Shown here: positions 54,338-64,000 of the stretch, in pieces
How the letters are laid out: each line of letters begins with the position of its first letter
How positions within the stretch are numbered: the first letter of the stretch is position 1
DNA from: Pirellulaceae bacterium
GTDB lineage: Bacteria; Planctomycetota; Planctomycetia; Pirellulales; Pirellulaceae
Direction of reading: 5' to 3'
Assembly: GCA_026004775.1 (NCBI GenBank)
Contig: BPJU01000011.1
Span: forward strand, 79,690 to 143,689
Length of the DNA stretch: 64,000 bases
Made by a program: the position numbers and the translations under genes
Notes under the pieces: model-generated
What the model was told of the DNA's origin: nothing
Databases searched by the model: none
The model's input: only the letters and a program-made list of their open reading frames with translations

Positions 54338-57300
54338 ATGGCGTCCAATCGAAATTACCCCAACAAGAACACGCCGCTTCCGGACGACGCCCACCTGCGC
54401 CGTTTCTTGGCTCTGGCAGAGCCGCTGTTGGGACTGGATGTCCCCCTGAGCGAATCCCAGTGGCAGCTTCTTCGGCAGTACGCTCGGCAAACGGGAGTCA
54501 GCCGGGACGAGTTCCGAGTGCTGGTGCATGGCTTGTGGCAGCGCGGCCGGTTGCGCAATCTGCCTCCCGATGGTTTTTGGACGCCGGCCGGCGACACCGA
54601 CAATCCGGCGCAGGCCGGCAGTGGAGCTGTTTTTCCTGAGGAATCGAGCCGATTGTTGGAGCGCTTCTTGCGCGACGCGCAGGCGGTGCTGGCGCTCTGC
54701 CAGGCCGGCGGCGAACCGGCTACCGTGCGGCTGGCACACATGGCTCACGCCATGGGCTTATCGGAAGCCGAGTTTGACGAAGCCCTGTCGAAGCTGGGCA
54801 TCGGACGGACGCCGGAGGTGCCGCCCGGGCCGGCGGAAAAAACGGCGCAGCGTCCGCCCCGCTGCTCGTTTGGGCGTCCTGCCGATCAATTCCGGAATTA
54901 CTTGCGGCAAGCCTTGGCCGAAAAGAAAACCGAGCGGGGTTACTTGTCGGCCAGCGCTGCCCGCAAGATGGTGGCTCAAGGTGTCGAAAAGCTGGGTTTA
55001 GCCGAAATCTATGCTCGGCACCTGGTGGAAGAGCTGGCTCGGCAGCTCGAGCTGCCGATGGTGGAGGCATCTTGCGGCGAAGACGGCGATCCGCGTTTGG
55101 ACGCGTTTTTCCGCGAGGCGACTTCGATTATGGTTGCGCAGCACGGCTTGACGCCGCAGGCCATGGTGCTGCTGGAGGAAACAGCCCGTCGCCTCCAGTT
55201 GCCCGATGACCAGTGGCGCCAAGCACTCAAGCGATTGGGCGAGTACAGCAGTGACCGAAGCCGCCTCGACGAGCGCTTGTCGGCTTTCAGCACACATCTG
55301 GACCAGATTCTGTACGGCTATCGGGGCAAACCTTTGCCACCGTCCGAGTATGAGCATCTGGTGTGGCGGGGTGAGCAGTTGTACGGTGTGCCGGTCGAGG
55401 AGGCTCGCCGACTGATCGCCCGGCGGGCTGCCGCAGCCGACGTACTAGTCTTGGACCACGCGCGAAGCCGGCAATATATGACTGCCCGTGTGGACGAGTT
55501 GCTTGGCGGCCGCACGTGGCTTGATCCAGACACCATCCAACAGCTCGAACAGCAGGCCGCACACTGGGGCATTCCGCCCGAGGAAGTGCGACGGATCGTG
55601 CGCGAGGTCGCTCGAAAAAACCGCCGCGAACGCCGTCTTCGCCGTTGGCTAGTCGCCGCCGGGGTATTCCTGATAACCTGCCTGGTGTTGGTGCTGGTAA
55701 CACAGCCTTATTGGCGATCGGCAGCGTTGTTGGTGTGGTCAACGGGGCTATCCCGCGTACCCGAAGCCGGGCAACCGAGTGGTTCGCAAGGATCGCCGAA
55801 AGAAACGCAGGTAGTGGAGCGGCCATCGGCCGACCCTGTGCCGACCGATACGGCCACCGCAACCAGCGGGTGGTTGCCTTTAGAAGTGGCGCTCGTTTTT
55901 GCGGAGGTCGAGCGGGAAGCGGGCAGCGAGCTGCGCGTCGTACTGGATGCCGCACGTTCGCCGGATGCCGTCGTGCGTCAAACGGCATACGAAAGAATTA
56001 TCGATCCGGCAATAGAAGCGGCTTCGGATGAGCCCGTAGGTGCTCTGGCGAAACTAGTGGCATTACTGCTGGTGCACGATCCGGATGAGGCGGCTCGGGA
56101 ATCATTGCTCGTGGGACTGCAGGCCGCCATCGGCTCTCCCGAACGGAACGTACCGAAAGGGGAGCCTCGCTGGCAGTTCCGCAATGCCGTGCGGATACTG
56201 GTCGATGCTTTAGGCCACACGGTCGCGCCCCATCGCACGTGGTTGCTGGCGCGCGTCAACGAGCTTTTCGGAACGAAGCTCGGAGCCAGTGCTTCCCAGC
56301 GCGAGGCGCATAGGGTACTTTGGGCCTCCGCCGTGCGCCGCTGGGCGGACCAGGTGGCCTATTTGAGCTCCGACTGGTCCGGCGAGCAGATCGGCCGCGT
56401 ATGGCAGTCGCTGGAGGAAAACATAGCTGTTTACCTGCCGGACGAACGGCCGCGTCTTGTGCTTAACTTGCTGCTGCGTGCCTTACCTGCCATGGGCTCC
56501 GATTGGCGCTCCGTACAACCGTTGATCGAACAGCTCACTGAGGAGCCGGCGCGGGAGACTCTGGATGCTCTGGTCCCAGCCGTCCCGACGTGGAGAGACG
56601 ATGAACTGAAGCAATTCACGTTGCGGCGGATAGTAGAATCTCTGGGAGGTAAGGTTTCTGCGGATGCCACGGTCAGTGAGCTGGTTCTGCAGGTGCACCG
56701 GTTGTTGGGCTACCCGGAAAGACCGGTCGAGCCATGGAGGGAACGCCGGAAGCGATGGTTGGCGGACATCGCCGGCTACCGTCATGTGCGCACTGCGCCC
56801 GTGCACGTGCCGGCCTTGTGCCGAGCCATCCTGGATCGCAGCCGATGGCAGTTGCGCGGCTGGGCACTGCTGGCCGAGAATGAGCCGCTGTTAAAGGCGC
56901 TCTCCGAAGAAGAAGACGAAGAGTTGCGTTTCACGCCACCGGAAAGATCGGTATTGCGCGAAGCGTACACGGTCGAGGAGATGCCGGCCGTGCGGGAAGT
57001 AGTCCGCGGTATCGCTCAACTTCGACGCCTTCGCCGCATGTACGATCGGATCACGCTTTTGCACCTGATCGCCGAAATCGCCGAGTCCGCGCCGGATATC
57101 CCTCCGCAGTCGGCGGCATTGCTGGCCGACTACCTGGTCGAGATTCCCAGTAGCGTGGAACGAGAATCGGTGCAAGTGGTTTTGAATCGACTCCAGCACT
57201 GGAACGAACTGAAAATCGGGTTGGCCGCCAAGTTGGTCGAGCAACCGATGCGCACCGACCAGATGGCGGCACTGCTGAAGGCTCTTTATGGCCGAGATTT

Positions 57301-57844
57301 TACCGCCACAGACGACCGGGCTTGGCCCCGCAAAGTCTGGCAGGAACTGGTGACCGAAGCGATTCATGCCAAGGCTTCCACAACGCTGGCCGACATCTCC
57401 ACGAATCCCGATCCTCTGGCTCGGCTCCAATGGCGTTTAGCGCAGCATTGGCGGTGGCGCATCGAGTTGGCCGGCGGCGAACCAGCCGACGGAACTCTGA
57501 CCGCAACCGAGGCATTGGATGCGGCCGTCACGAAAAAACTCGATCGCCTCACGGCACGCGCCGACGTGCCGGCCGCCATCCGCGAACGGCTGGATGAGTT
57601 GGCTCGATATCGAGAAGTCGTCCCGTTGCTGGCATCGAACGATCTTGAACAGGCCGTGAGGCTGGACCAAATCTGGGTGGAACTGGTCGCTTTGGAGCTT
57701 CAACTGCGGCACCCCGGCGTTCCTGTTTCGGACTACCTGGAATCGGTCCGAAACCACGTCGGCCGGAATCTGCTGGAACAACTGTATCAGCTCGAGCTTA
57801 CCGGTCTTGAGTTGGTCGCGATCCTGGTGGAGCACACCCCATGA
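54338..57844 (+). CDS. large membrane protein of unknown function
   Basis: An 1168-residue protein, one of the longest in the window. Residues 1-430 are soluble, helical and rich in Arg/Glu/Leu, with repeated short helical units (such as FLALAEPLLGLDVPLSE and LARQLELPMVE). One strong membrane helix lies at about 437-458, followed by a long helical C-terminal region of some 700 residues, on the opposite side of the membrane. No catalytic motif was recognised. The next gene overlaps its end by 4 bp. Its conserved position suggests it is part of the ExbB/ExbD machine. Confidence 0.7.
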   Translation: MASNRNYPNKNTPLPDDAHLRRFLALAEPLLGLDVPLSESQWQLLRQYARQTGVSRDEFRVLVHGLWQRGRLRNLPPDGFWTPAGDTDNPAQAGSGAVFPEESSRLLERFLRDAQAVLALCQAGGEPATVRLAHMAHAMGLSEAEFDEALSKLGIGRTPEVPPGPAEKTAQRPPRCSFGRPADQFRNYLRQALAEKKTERGYLSASAARKMVAQGVEKLGLAEIYARHLVEELARQLELPMVEASCGEDGDPRLDAFFREATSIMVAQHGLTPQAMVLLEETARRLQLPDDQWRQALKRLGEYSSDRSRLDERLSAFSTHLDQILYGYRGKPLPPSEYEHLVWRGEQLYGVPVEEARRLIARRAAAADVLVLDHARSRQYMTARVDELLGGRTWLDPDTIQQLEQQAAHWGIPPEEVRRIVREVARKNRRERRLRRWLVAAGVFLITCLVLVLVTQPYWRSAALLVWSTGLSRVPEAGQPSGSQGSPKETQVVERPSADPVPTDTATATSGWLPLEVALVFAEVEREAGSELRVVLDAARSPDAVVRQTAYERIIDPAIEAASDEPVGALAKLVALLLVHDPDEAARESLLVGLQAAIGSPERNVPKGEPRWQFRNAVRILVDALGHTVAPHRTWLLARVNELFGTKLGASASQREAHRVLWASAVRRWADQVAYLSSDWSGEQIGRVWQSLEENIAVYLPDERPRLVLNLLLRALPAMGSDWRSVQPLIEQLTEEPARETLDALVPAVPTWRDDELKQFTLRRIVESLGGKVSADATVSELVLQVHRLLGYPERPVEPWRERRKRWLADIAGYRHVRTAPVHVPALCRAILDRSRWQLRGWALLAENEPLLKALSEEEDEELRFTPPERSVLREAYTVEEMPAVREVVRGIAQLRRLRRMYDRITLLHLIAEIAESAPDIPPQSAALLADYLVEIPSSVERESVQVVLNRLQHWNELKIGLAAKLVEQPMRTDQMAALLKALYGRDFTATDDRAWPRKVWQELVTEAIHAKASTTLADISTNPDPLARLQWRLAQHWRWRIELAGGEPADGTLTATEALDAAVTKKLDRLTARADVPAAIRERLDELARYREVVPLLASNDLEQAVRLDQIWVELVALELQLRHPGVPVSDYLESVRNHVGRNLLEQLYQLELTGLELVAILVEHTP

Positions 57845-58812
57845 AGGGTAGACCGACTTTCGGGTGGTTTCCCATTTTGGGAATGCTGATCGCGATGGCG
57901 ATTGCCGCGCGGCTTCCGGCCGTTACGGTGTTGGTGCGAGGCGAGAGCGAACCAATTTACGGATATCTGGTGCGACAGGACGATCAGCAGATTGTCGTCC
58001 GCATCGCGCAGCCGGATGGGAGTTGGGCCGAACGCGTGCTGGCTCGCGACCAGATCGAATTCTTCTACCAGCCCATCGACGAAGCTCGTTTGGAAGCCCT
58101 CGATCCGAAGCGGCCCGAGGAGTACCGCGAATATGCCGAGGTGTTGGCGGAAAAGAAGAAAGACCCGGAGGCGCGCGAACTGAGTTTGCGGCTTTACTGG
58201 CTGGCGGCCGTGCTGGCTCCGAAAGAACTTGGCAAAAGCTGTTTGCTCGGGATGACGCAACTGGCCGAATCGGAAGCCGAGGCACGCCGGTATCGAGCAG
58301 CGGCCTATCTGTTGGATCCTTCGCGTGATCGGTCGCTGTTGGAATGGGGCAGTACGGTAAAAGAGGACGTCAGTTTGCGCGGCTTGACCGATGCCGAACG
58401 CGCGGCCTTTCGTGCGCTGGAAGCGTATCGGCGCGGTGACTATTCCAGAGCACTTCAATATGCACAAAGGGAAGGGGTAAAGGAGGTTTTCCAGCGGTTG
58501 GGGGGACCGATCGGGTATGAGGAGCTTTGTGAGGCGTGTCGCAAAGGTGCAGCGGACCGCCCGCGACCGGACGCCGGCGTTGCTGTCCAGATCCTTCTTA
58601 TGGAGAAACGATTGTGGGATACCTCGTCGGGTGCCGATTCCAGTGGAGAATTGCGTGCCTGGTATTTGATGCCGCGAGACTCGTGGAATTACGTCGCCAA
58701 ACCGTTATCTCTTAACGAGTTGCTGCCTTTCGATGCGCGGGCCGTCGTATTCCGGAATGGTAAATGGATGCGGCCCGAGGAATTGGCTCGAGTCGACGCT
58801 GCCAGCCGATAA
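57841..58812 (+). CDS. exported protein, last gene of the ExbB/ExbD operon
   Basis: A 323-residue protein translationally coupled to the large membrane protein. A signal peptide (about 1-28, LGMLIAMAIAARLPAV) is followed by a short beta segment (PIYGYLVRQDDQQIVVRIA) similar in style to that of the exported TPR protein at 48574, then helical repeats. Function unknown. A promoter for glgP overlaps its last codons, so the operon probably ends here. Confidence 0.7.
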   Translation: MKGRPTFGWFPILGMLIAMAIAARLPAVTVLVRGESEPIYGYLVRQDDQQIVVRIAQPDGSWAERVLARDQIEFFYQPIDEARLEALDPKRPEEYREYAEVLAEKKKDPEARELSLRLYWLAAVLAPKELGKSCLLGMTQLAESEAEARRYRAAAYLLDPSRDRSLLEWGSTVKEDVSLRGLTDAERAAFRALEAYRRGDYSRALQYAQREGVKEVFQRLGGPIGYEELCEACRKGAADRPRPDAGVAVQILLMEKRLWDTSSGADSSGELRAWYLMPRDSWNYVAKPLSLNELLPFDARAVVFRNGKWMRPEELARVDAASR

Positions 58813-58821
58813 GTCTATAAT
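58793..58821 (+). promoter_or_regulatory. promoter of glgP
   Basis: A consensus -10 box TATAAT (58816-58821) lies 17 bp after TCGACG (58793-58798), which matches four of six -35 positions. The -35 box sits inside the end of the preceding gene. The glgP start is 70 bp downstream. Confidence 0.65.
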
Positions 58822-58891
58822 GACGCTGCTTTCTGAGCCGGCGTAAGGCCGGATTTCGGACCGAACTACCTTCCCGGGGAGGGATTATTAT

Positions 58892-61132
58892 ATGGAACGG
58901 CACATGGACGGCGGAAACGAATGGTTTGACGAGCCGGAAGATGGGACCGACGAGGCTATGCGCGACGAGTTGGTCACCGGGGACGAGCTGTCGGCTTCGG
59001 TGATTTACGAGAAGTGCATGGCTCTTGCCCGCAATCTGTGGTGGACGTGGCATCCGGAAGTCAGCAGTCTTTTTCGCGATTTGGATCCCATCCGCTGGCG
59101 GCAACTGGATCACAATCCCATCGCACTGCTGCGGGAGTTTACTCCCAAGCGGCTGGCGGTGCGAGCCGCGGAGATGGTGCTGTTCAGCCGGATCAATTAC
59201 GCCTACCGGCGGCTGAAGGAGTATCTGGCGGAGACGCAGACATGGGCCGCCACGCATGCCGGCGTTCTGGGAGCTCGGCCGGTAGCCTACTTTTCGGCAG
59301 AGTTCGGGTTGCACGAGTCGATCCCGATTTATTCCGGTGGGCTGGGCGTGCTATCGGGTGATCACATCAAAAGCGCCAGCGGTCTGGGCGTGCCGCTGGT
59401 GGCTGTGGGGCTGTTTTACGACCAGGGCTATTTCAAGCAGCACCTGGATCAGCACGGCTATCAGCAGGAAGAGTACCTGGATACGAAGGTCGAGAATCTG
59501 CCGATGGAACCGGCGTTGGCTCCGGACGGCACGCAGGTCACCGTGCAGATCGCTACTCGTAACGGGACGTTGCGCGCCAAGGTGTGGTTGATCCACGTAG
59601 GCCGAGTCAAACTGTATCTGTTGGACTCGAACGTCGACGGGAACACACCGGAAGACCGCGAACTGACCAGCCGGTTGTATGGGGGTGATGAACGGACACG
59701 GATTCGGCAGGAGTTGCTGTTAGGTGTGGGCGGGGTGCGCGCGTTGGAGGCTTTGGGGATTCGACCGGGTGTGCTGCATCTGAACGAAGGTCACAGTGCC
59801 TTTGCGCCGCTGGAGGCCATACGCCAGCACATGAAGCGCGTGGGGGTACCGTTTGAAGAGGCGATGCATGAGATCGCTCGGCAAACTGTCTTTACAACGC
59901 ACACGCCGGTCCCCGCGGGGCACGACCGATTCGGCGGCGAACTGGTGGAAGAGCACTTGGGGCCGCTGCGCGACGAGCTGGGGCTGTCGCACGATCAGTT
60001 GATGGGGTTGGGCCGTGTCGAACCGCAGAATGGGGCCGAGCCGTTCTGCATGACGGTCGTCGGCCTGAAACTGTCGCGCTATGCCAACGCCGTGAGTAAC
60101 TTGCATGGCCGCATCACGCGCCGGATGTGGGCCAATCTGTGGCCGTGGCGCAGTGAAGACGAAGTTCCCATCGGCCATATCACCAACGGCGTACATCTTC
60201 CCAGTTGGCTCGCTTGGCAAATGCGGCAACTTTATGACCGGCATTTTCCGGCTGGTTGGATCCGGCGGATGGGTGAGCCTGAAGTGTGGCAATTGGTATG
60301 GAACATCGATCCGGGTGAACTGTGGGAGACCCACAACACGCTGAAGACATTGTTGCTGGCATTCGTGCGGCGGCGTGTCAGCCGCCAATGCCGGCGGCGG
60401 GGCGAAAGCGACGAGGTAGTGGAGGCGGCCCGCAACGTGCTCAACCCCAATGCCTTGACCATCGGCTTTGCCCGGCGATTCGCCACCTACAAGCGGGCCA
60501 CTTTGTTGCTCAGAGATATCGATCGGCTTGCCCGACTGGTCTCGTCGCCGGACCGCCCTGTGCAGATCATCTTCGCCGGCAAGGCGCATCCGAAGGACGA
60601 GCCGGGCAAGCAGTATATCCAGCAGGTGGCCAATCTGCGGCACGACCCTCGCTTTGCCAATCGAGTGGTTTTCATCGAGGATTACGACATCAACGTCTGC
60701 CGCCACATGGTGCAGGGAGTCGACGTGTGGCTCAACACGCCACGCCGCCCTCTGGAAGCGTCGGGCACCAGCGGCCAGAAAGCCGTACTCAACGGGGCGC
60801 TACACCTGTCGGTTCTGGATGGCTGGTGGGCCGAGGCCTACGACGGCACCAACGGCTTCGCCATCGGTTCCGGGGTCAACTATGCCAATGATGAGGCAGC
60901 CGACCAGGCGGATGCCGAGTCGTTGTTTGACGTGTTGGAGAATCAGGTTGTCCCGCTGTTTTACGACCGGGACGTCGACGGGCTGCCGCGCCAATGGATT
61001 CGGATGATGATGAGCTCGATCAGCTCATTGGCGTGGCGTTTCAGCGCCCACCGCATGGTGATGGATTACGTGCGGCATTGTTACGTGCCTGCGGCCGGCG
61101 GTACCAGTTGCTGGATGCCGTCGCGGCGCTAG
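58892..61132 (+). CDS. glgP: alpha-glucan phosphorylase
   Basis: A 746-residue glycogen/maltodextrin phosphorylase of the short alpha-glucan phosphorylase type (TIGR02094-like, with a DUF3417-type N-terminus NLWWTWHPEVSSLFRDLDP). It releases glucose-1-phosphate from glucans. Key segments are SAEFGLHESIPIYSGGLGVLSGD, HLNEGHSAF, TTHTPVPAGHDRF, and EASGTSGQKAVLNG, with the pyridoxal-phosphate Lys at 630 (most relatives have Met where Gln precedes it). An AGGAGG-like motif lies upstream of the ATG. Confidence 0.94.
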   Translation: MERHMDGGNEWFDEPEDGTDEAMRDELVTGDELSASVIYEKCMALARNLWWTWHPEVSSLFRDLDPIRWRQLDHNPIALLREFTPKRLAVRAAEMVLFSRINYAYRRLKEYLAETQTWAATHAGVLGARPVAYFSAEFGLHESIPIYSGGLGVLSGDHIKSASGLGVPLVAVGLFYDQGYFKQHLDQHGYQQEEYLDTKVENLPMEPALAPDGTQVTVQIATRNGTLRAKVWLIHVGRVKLYLLDSNVDGNTPEDRELTSRLYGGDERTRIRQELLLGVGGVRALEALGIRPGVLHLNEGHSAFAPLEAIRQHMKRVGVPFEEAMHEIARQTVFTTHTPVPAGHDRFGGELVEEHLGPLRDELGLSHDQLMGLGRVEPQNGAEPFCMTVVGLKLSRYANAVSNLHGRITRRMWANLWPWRSEDEVPIGHITNGVHLPSWLAWQMRQLYDRHFPAGWIRRMGEPEVWQLVWNIDPGELWETHNTLKTLLLAFVRRRVSRQCRRRGESDEVVEAARNVLNPNALTIGFARRFATYKRATLLLRDIDRLARLVSSPDRPVQIIFAGKAHPKDEPGKQYIQQVANLRHDPRFANRVVFIEDYDINVCRHMVQGVDVWLNTPRRPLEASGTSGQKAVLNGALHLSVLDGWWAEAYDGTNGFAIGSGVNYANDEAADQADAESLFDVLENQVVPLFYDRDVDGLPRQWIRMMMSSISSLAWRFSAHRMVMDYVRHCYVPAAGGTSCWMPSRR

Positions 61133-61190
61133 GCGGTGCGCGCGGCACTTTGCCCCTCGGGTACACCGCCACCGGAAGCCTGAGTTGACC

Positions 61191-62321
61191 ATGACCAACA
61201 TCCCGCATCCGGACGATCCGGCTCTGGAGGAACTTTGCCGGCGACTTCGAGCCAGGTCCAACGACCTATTGAGCTGTGGCGACTGGCCGGGCGAGCAATT
61301 GCGCTGGTGTGGCCAGGCAGGGGTCTATCAGTGGTTCATGCCGCGCGAACGCGGCGGGCTGGAATGGTCCGCCGAAGCGATCTGCCGTGGATACGAGGCG
61401 CTGAGCCGCGCGTGCCTGACCACCACGTTCATCATCACCCAGTACATGGGCGCCTGCCAACGGATCGCGCGCAGCGAACGTACCTGGGTAGCCGACCAAT
61501 GGCTTGACCAACTGCGTACCGGCGAACGCTTCGCCACCGTTGGCATTTCGCATCTTACGACCAGCCGCCGCCATCTGGCCAAACCCGTCTTGGCCGCCCA
61601 GCCGGCCAACGGCGGCTACCGACTGGCAGGCTACAGCCCGTGGGTTACCGGAGCCTGCCATGCCGACCTGATCGTCACCGGGGCCACGCTTCCGGACCAG
61701 CGCCAGATACTGTGTGCCGTACCCACGGATGCTCCCGGTGTCCATGTCCCGCCGCCGGTGCGTCTGGTGGCCCTTTCCGCCAGTTGCACCGGTCCGGTTG
61801 AGTTTCACGACGTATGGGTACCCGAGGAGTGGTTGCTGGCCGGCCCAGAACCGGAAGTGATGAAGGGCGGCGTCGGGGCCGGCACCGGAGGCATTCAAAC
61901 CTCGACGCTGGCCCTGGGACTGGCCCACGCCGCAATTGACTATCTCAAGGCCGAATCCGACAAGCGAGCCGAGCTTCTGGATGTGGTGCGCTCGCTGGAC
62001 GAGTCGTGGCAGGCTGTATTTGGAAGCCTTCTGGAGGTGGCTCGAGGAAGCCCGGTCCCTTCGGCCGAAGAGCTGCGCCACCAGGCCAATCGGCTGGTGT
62101 TGCGGGCGACCCAAGCCGCTTTGACGGCGGCCAAGGGAGCCGGCTTTGTGGAAGGCCATCCCGTGGGTCGTTGGTGCCGCGAAGCGCTTTTTTTTCCTGG
62201 TATGGAGCTGCCCGCAGAACGTGCTTCAGGCCCACTTGTGCGAACTGGCGGGGCTGGCGTAAAGATACCTCGGGCGCCGGCCGGAGGAACAGTGCCGGCG
62301 CCCGATACGCCCGCTCGATAA
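61191..62321 (+). CDS. acyl-CoA dehydrogenase-like protein with C-terminal frameshift
   Basis: As read, 376 residues. The protein resembles acyl-CoA dehydrogenase-fold flavoproteins: SRACLTTTFIITQYMGACQRI in the N-terminal helical domain, FATVGISHLTTSR at the middle strand, FHDVWVPEEWLL, and C-terminal helices. At a run of eight T (62188-62195) the frame appears to shift. Removing one T turns the tail into LFFLVWSCPQNVLQAHL and ends at TAA 62260-62262, which looks like a natural helical end. The tail as read is Pro/Gly/Ala-rich and unlike the family. The gene is therefore a real one with a sequencing error or a recent frameshift. It lacks the classic active-site Glu region, so the reaction is unclear. 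Confidence 0.7.
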   Translation: MTNIPHPDDPALEELCRRLRARSNDLLSCGDWPGEQLRWCGQAGVYQWFMPRERGGLEWSAEAICRGYEALSRACLTTTFIITQYMGACQRIARSERTWVADQWLDQLRTGERFATVGISHLTTSRRHLAKPVLAAQPANGGYRLAGYSPWVTGACHADLIVTGATLPDQRQILCAVPTDAPGVHVPPPVRLVALSASCTGPVEFHDVWVPEEWLLAGPEPEVMKGGVGAGTGGIQTSTLALGLAHAAIDYLKAESDKRAELLDVVRSLDESWQAVFGSLLEVARGSPVPSAEELRHQANRLVLRATQAALTAAKGAGFVEGHPVGRWCREALFFPGMELPAERASGPLVRTGGAGVKIPRAPAGGTVPAPDTPAR

Positions 62322-62368
62322 GGAACCACACCGTATGTCCAGTACCAGGTGAGCCGACCGACTCGCCG

Positions 62369-63037
62369 GTGGAAATCGTATGGCATGCCCACAAGGTCAC
62401 CCGCTCGGAACGCGAGCGGTTGATGGGGCATCGCGGTTGCGTGGTCTGGTTCACCGGATTGAGCGGTTCGGGCAAAAGCACGGTGGCCAACCTGGTTGAT
62501 CACTTGCTTTGGCAGCGCGGCGCTCACAGTTTCCTGCTGGACGGCGACAACGTGCGACACAGTCTGACCGCTCCGCCGGCCGCGCTGGCCGAATACGGAA
62601 CGGCATTCGCCCAGCGGTTCGGGCTCGGTTTCTCCGACGAAGACCGCCAGGAAAACATGCGGCGAGTCGGGGCTGTGTGTGAGTTGTTTGTTCAGGCAGG
62701 CTTGATAACTCTGGTGGCCTTGGTCAGTCCGTTCCGGCAGGATCGCCAGCGCATCCGACAGCGCATTGAAGCACTTCGCCCTGGTGATTTTTTCGAAGTC
62801 TGGGTGGACGCTCCACTGGAAGTCTGTGAGGCGCGCGACCCGAAAGGTTTTTATCGGCGAGCTCGAGCCGGCCAACTGCCGCAATTCACCGGGATCTCGT
62901 CACCCTACGAACCGCCGCTTGCGCCGGAACTGCATCTGGATTCGGCTAATCACTCCCCCGACCAACTGGCCGGCCAGGTGATGCGGCTGCTGGAAGCGCG
63001 CGGCGTCTTTTCGGTTCCACCGGCAGCCCGTTCGTGA
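62369..63037 (+). CDS. cysC: adenylylsulfate kinase
   Basis: APS kinase phosphorylates adenylylsulfate to PAPS. It has VWFTGLSGSGKST (P-loop), DGDNVRH, FSDEDRQENMRRVGAV, VALVSPFRQDR and DPKGFYRRARAG, all family signatures. The frame as given starts at GTG 62369 (222 residues) without a ribosome site. A far better start, ATG 62335 with AAGGAA 9 nt upstream, is out of frame by one base; if one extra base is assumed near 62347, the product begins MSSTGEPTDS and joins this frame. Either reading gives an active-looking enzyme. Confidence 0.9.
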   Translation: MEIVWHAHKVTRSERERLMGHRGCVVWFTGLSGSGKSTVANLVDHLLWQRGAHSFLLDGDNVRHSLTAPPAALAEYGTAFAQRFGLGFSDEDRQENMRRVGAVCELFVQAGLITLVALVSPFRQDRQRIRQRIEALRPGDFFEVWVDAPLEVCEARDPKGFYRRARAGQLPQFTGISSPYEPPLAPELHLDSANHSPDQLAGQVMRLLEARGVFSVPPAARS

Positions 63038-63203
63038 CAGCCAATCGGACAGCCGCCTGGCGGCGGGCGATCATTCGGTCCGAAGGTCCAACGAAGTGTT
63101 TTCGCAGGGGAGGCAAACCGCCGACATCCAAGCCATACTGGCGCGTCCGGCCTTGCGGTGTTATGCTGATGGCAACTCGGTAACGGGCGTACTGTTCGAG
63201 TAA

Positions 63204-64000
<797 letters not shown>

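Noticed and set aside
59720-60706. A 328-codon minus-strand frame
   Set aside because: Antisense to glgP, whose motifs are intact across the same stretch.

Overview
The window is bacterial and reads as a chromosome segment of a planctomycete, probably order Pirellulales or a thermophilic relative such as Thermogutta. That placement is inferred from gene content: a DUF1559 prepilin-like protein, a DUF1501 protein, a PEP-CTERM serine protease, a Gfo/Idh/MocA oxidoreductase with a Tat-like signal, ExbB/ExbD operons with giant TPR neighbours, an AtuA-type cluster and tiny Zn-ribbon and lipoprotein genes. Base composition is fairly GC-rich and even; no rRNA, prophage or insertion sequence was seen.

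Layout. 1-5.2 kb: the end of an EF-hand protein, a MacB-like permease, a secreted oxidoreductase, an intradiol dioxygenase and a PEP-CTERM trypsin-like protease. 5.2-8.9 kb: a gap with hairpins and short repeats, a degenerate glycosyltransferase-TPR protein, an Rpn-like nuclease with eight octapeptide repeats, and a second gap with a perfect hairpin. 8.9-16.5 kb: an ultra-acidic protein, ileS, purN, a serine hydrolase and a secreted glycosidase. 17.0-26.1 kb: a compact type III-B CRISPR-Cas effector operon (cas10/cmr2, cmr3, cmr4, cmr5, a cmr6-cmr1 fusion with an extra C-terminal domain, and a CARF-HEPN ribonuclease). No array, cas6 or cas1/cas2 is present. 26.3-29.9 kb, minus strand: a Zn-ribbon mini-protein, tRNA-Pro(CGG) with promoter and terminator, pcm, recJ and rpmG. 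30.4-33.9 kb: two paralogous proteins with a TonB-like N-terminus and an alpha/alpha-toroid C-terminus. 34.0-39.5 kb: a HisA/HisF relative, then an acyl-CoA carboxylase/AtuA/crotonase cluster for branched acyl-CoA or terpene breakdown. 39.5-47 kb: OmpH/Skp, DUF1501, lipoproteins, a DUF1559 pseudopilin, a DMT transporter and a trypsin-like protease. 47.1-58.8 kb: an SLBB lipoprotein followed by an ExbB-ExbD-ExbD operon with large TPR and membrane proteins. 58.9-64 kb: glgP, an acyl-CoA dehydrogenase-like gene with an apparent frameshift, cysC with a doubtful 5' end, and the start of mdh.

How the parts work together. The Cmr operon predicts an RNA-targeting complex: Cas10 keeps its GGDD cyclase motif and Cmr4 its catalytic Asp, so target binding should make cyclic oligoadenylate that activates the CARF-HEPN RNase. 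The two toroid proteins carry the Ser-x3-His transmembrane signature of TonB, and the ExbB/ExbD genes 16 kb away could supply proton-driven energy to them; that link is inference. The main points for a second look are the Cmr6-Cmr1 fusion, the TonB-toroid proteins, the ExbBD giant-protein operon and two probable single-base indels near 62.2-62.4 kb.
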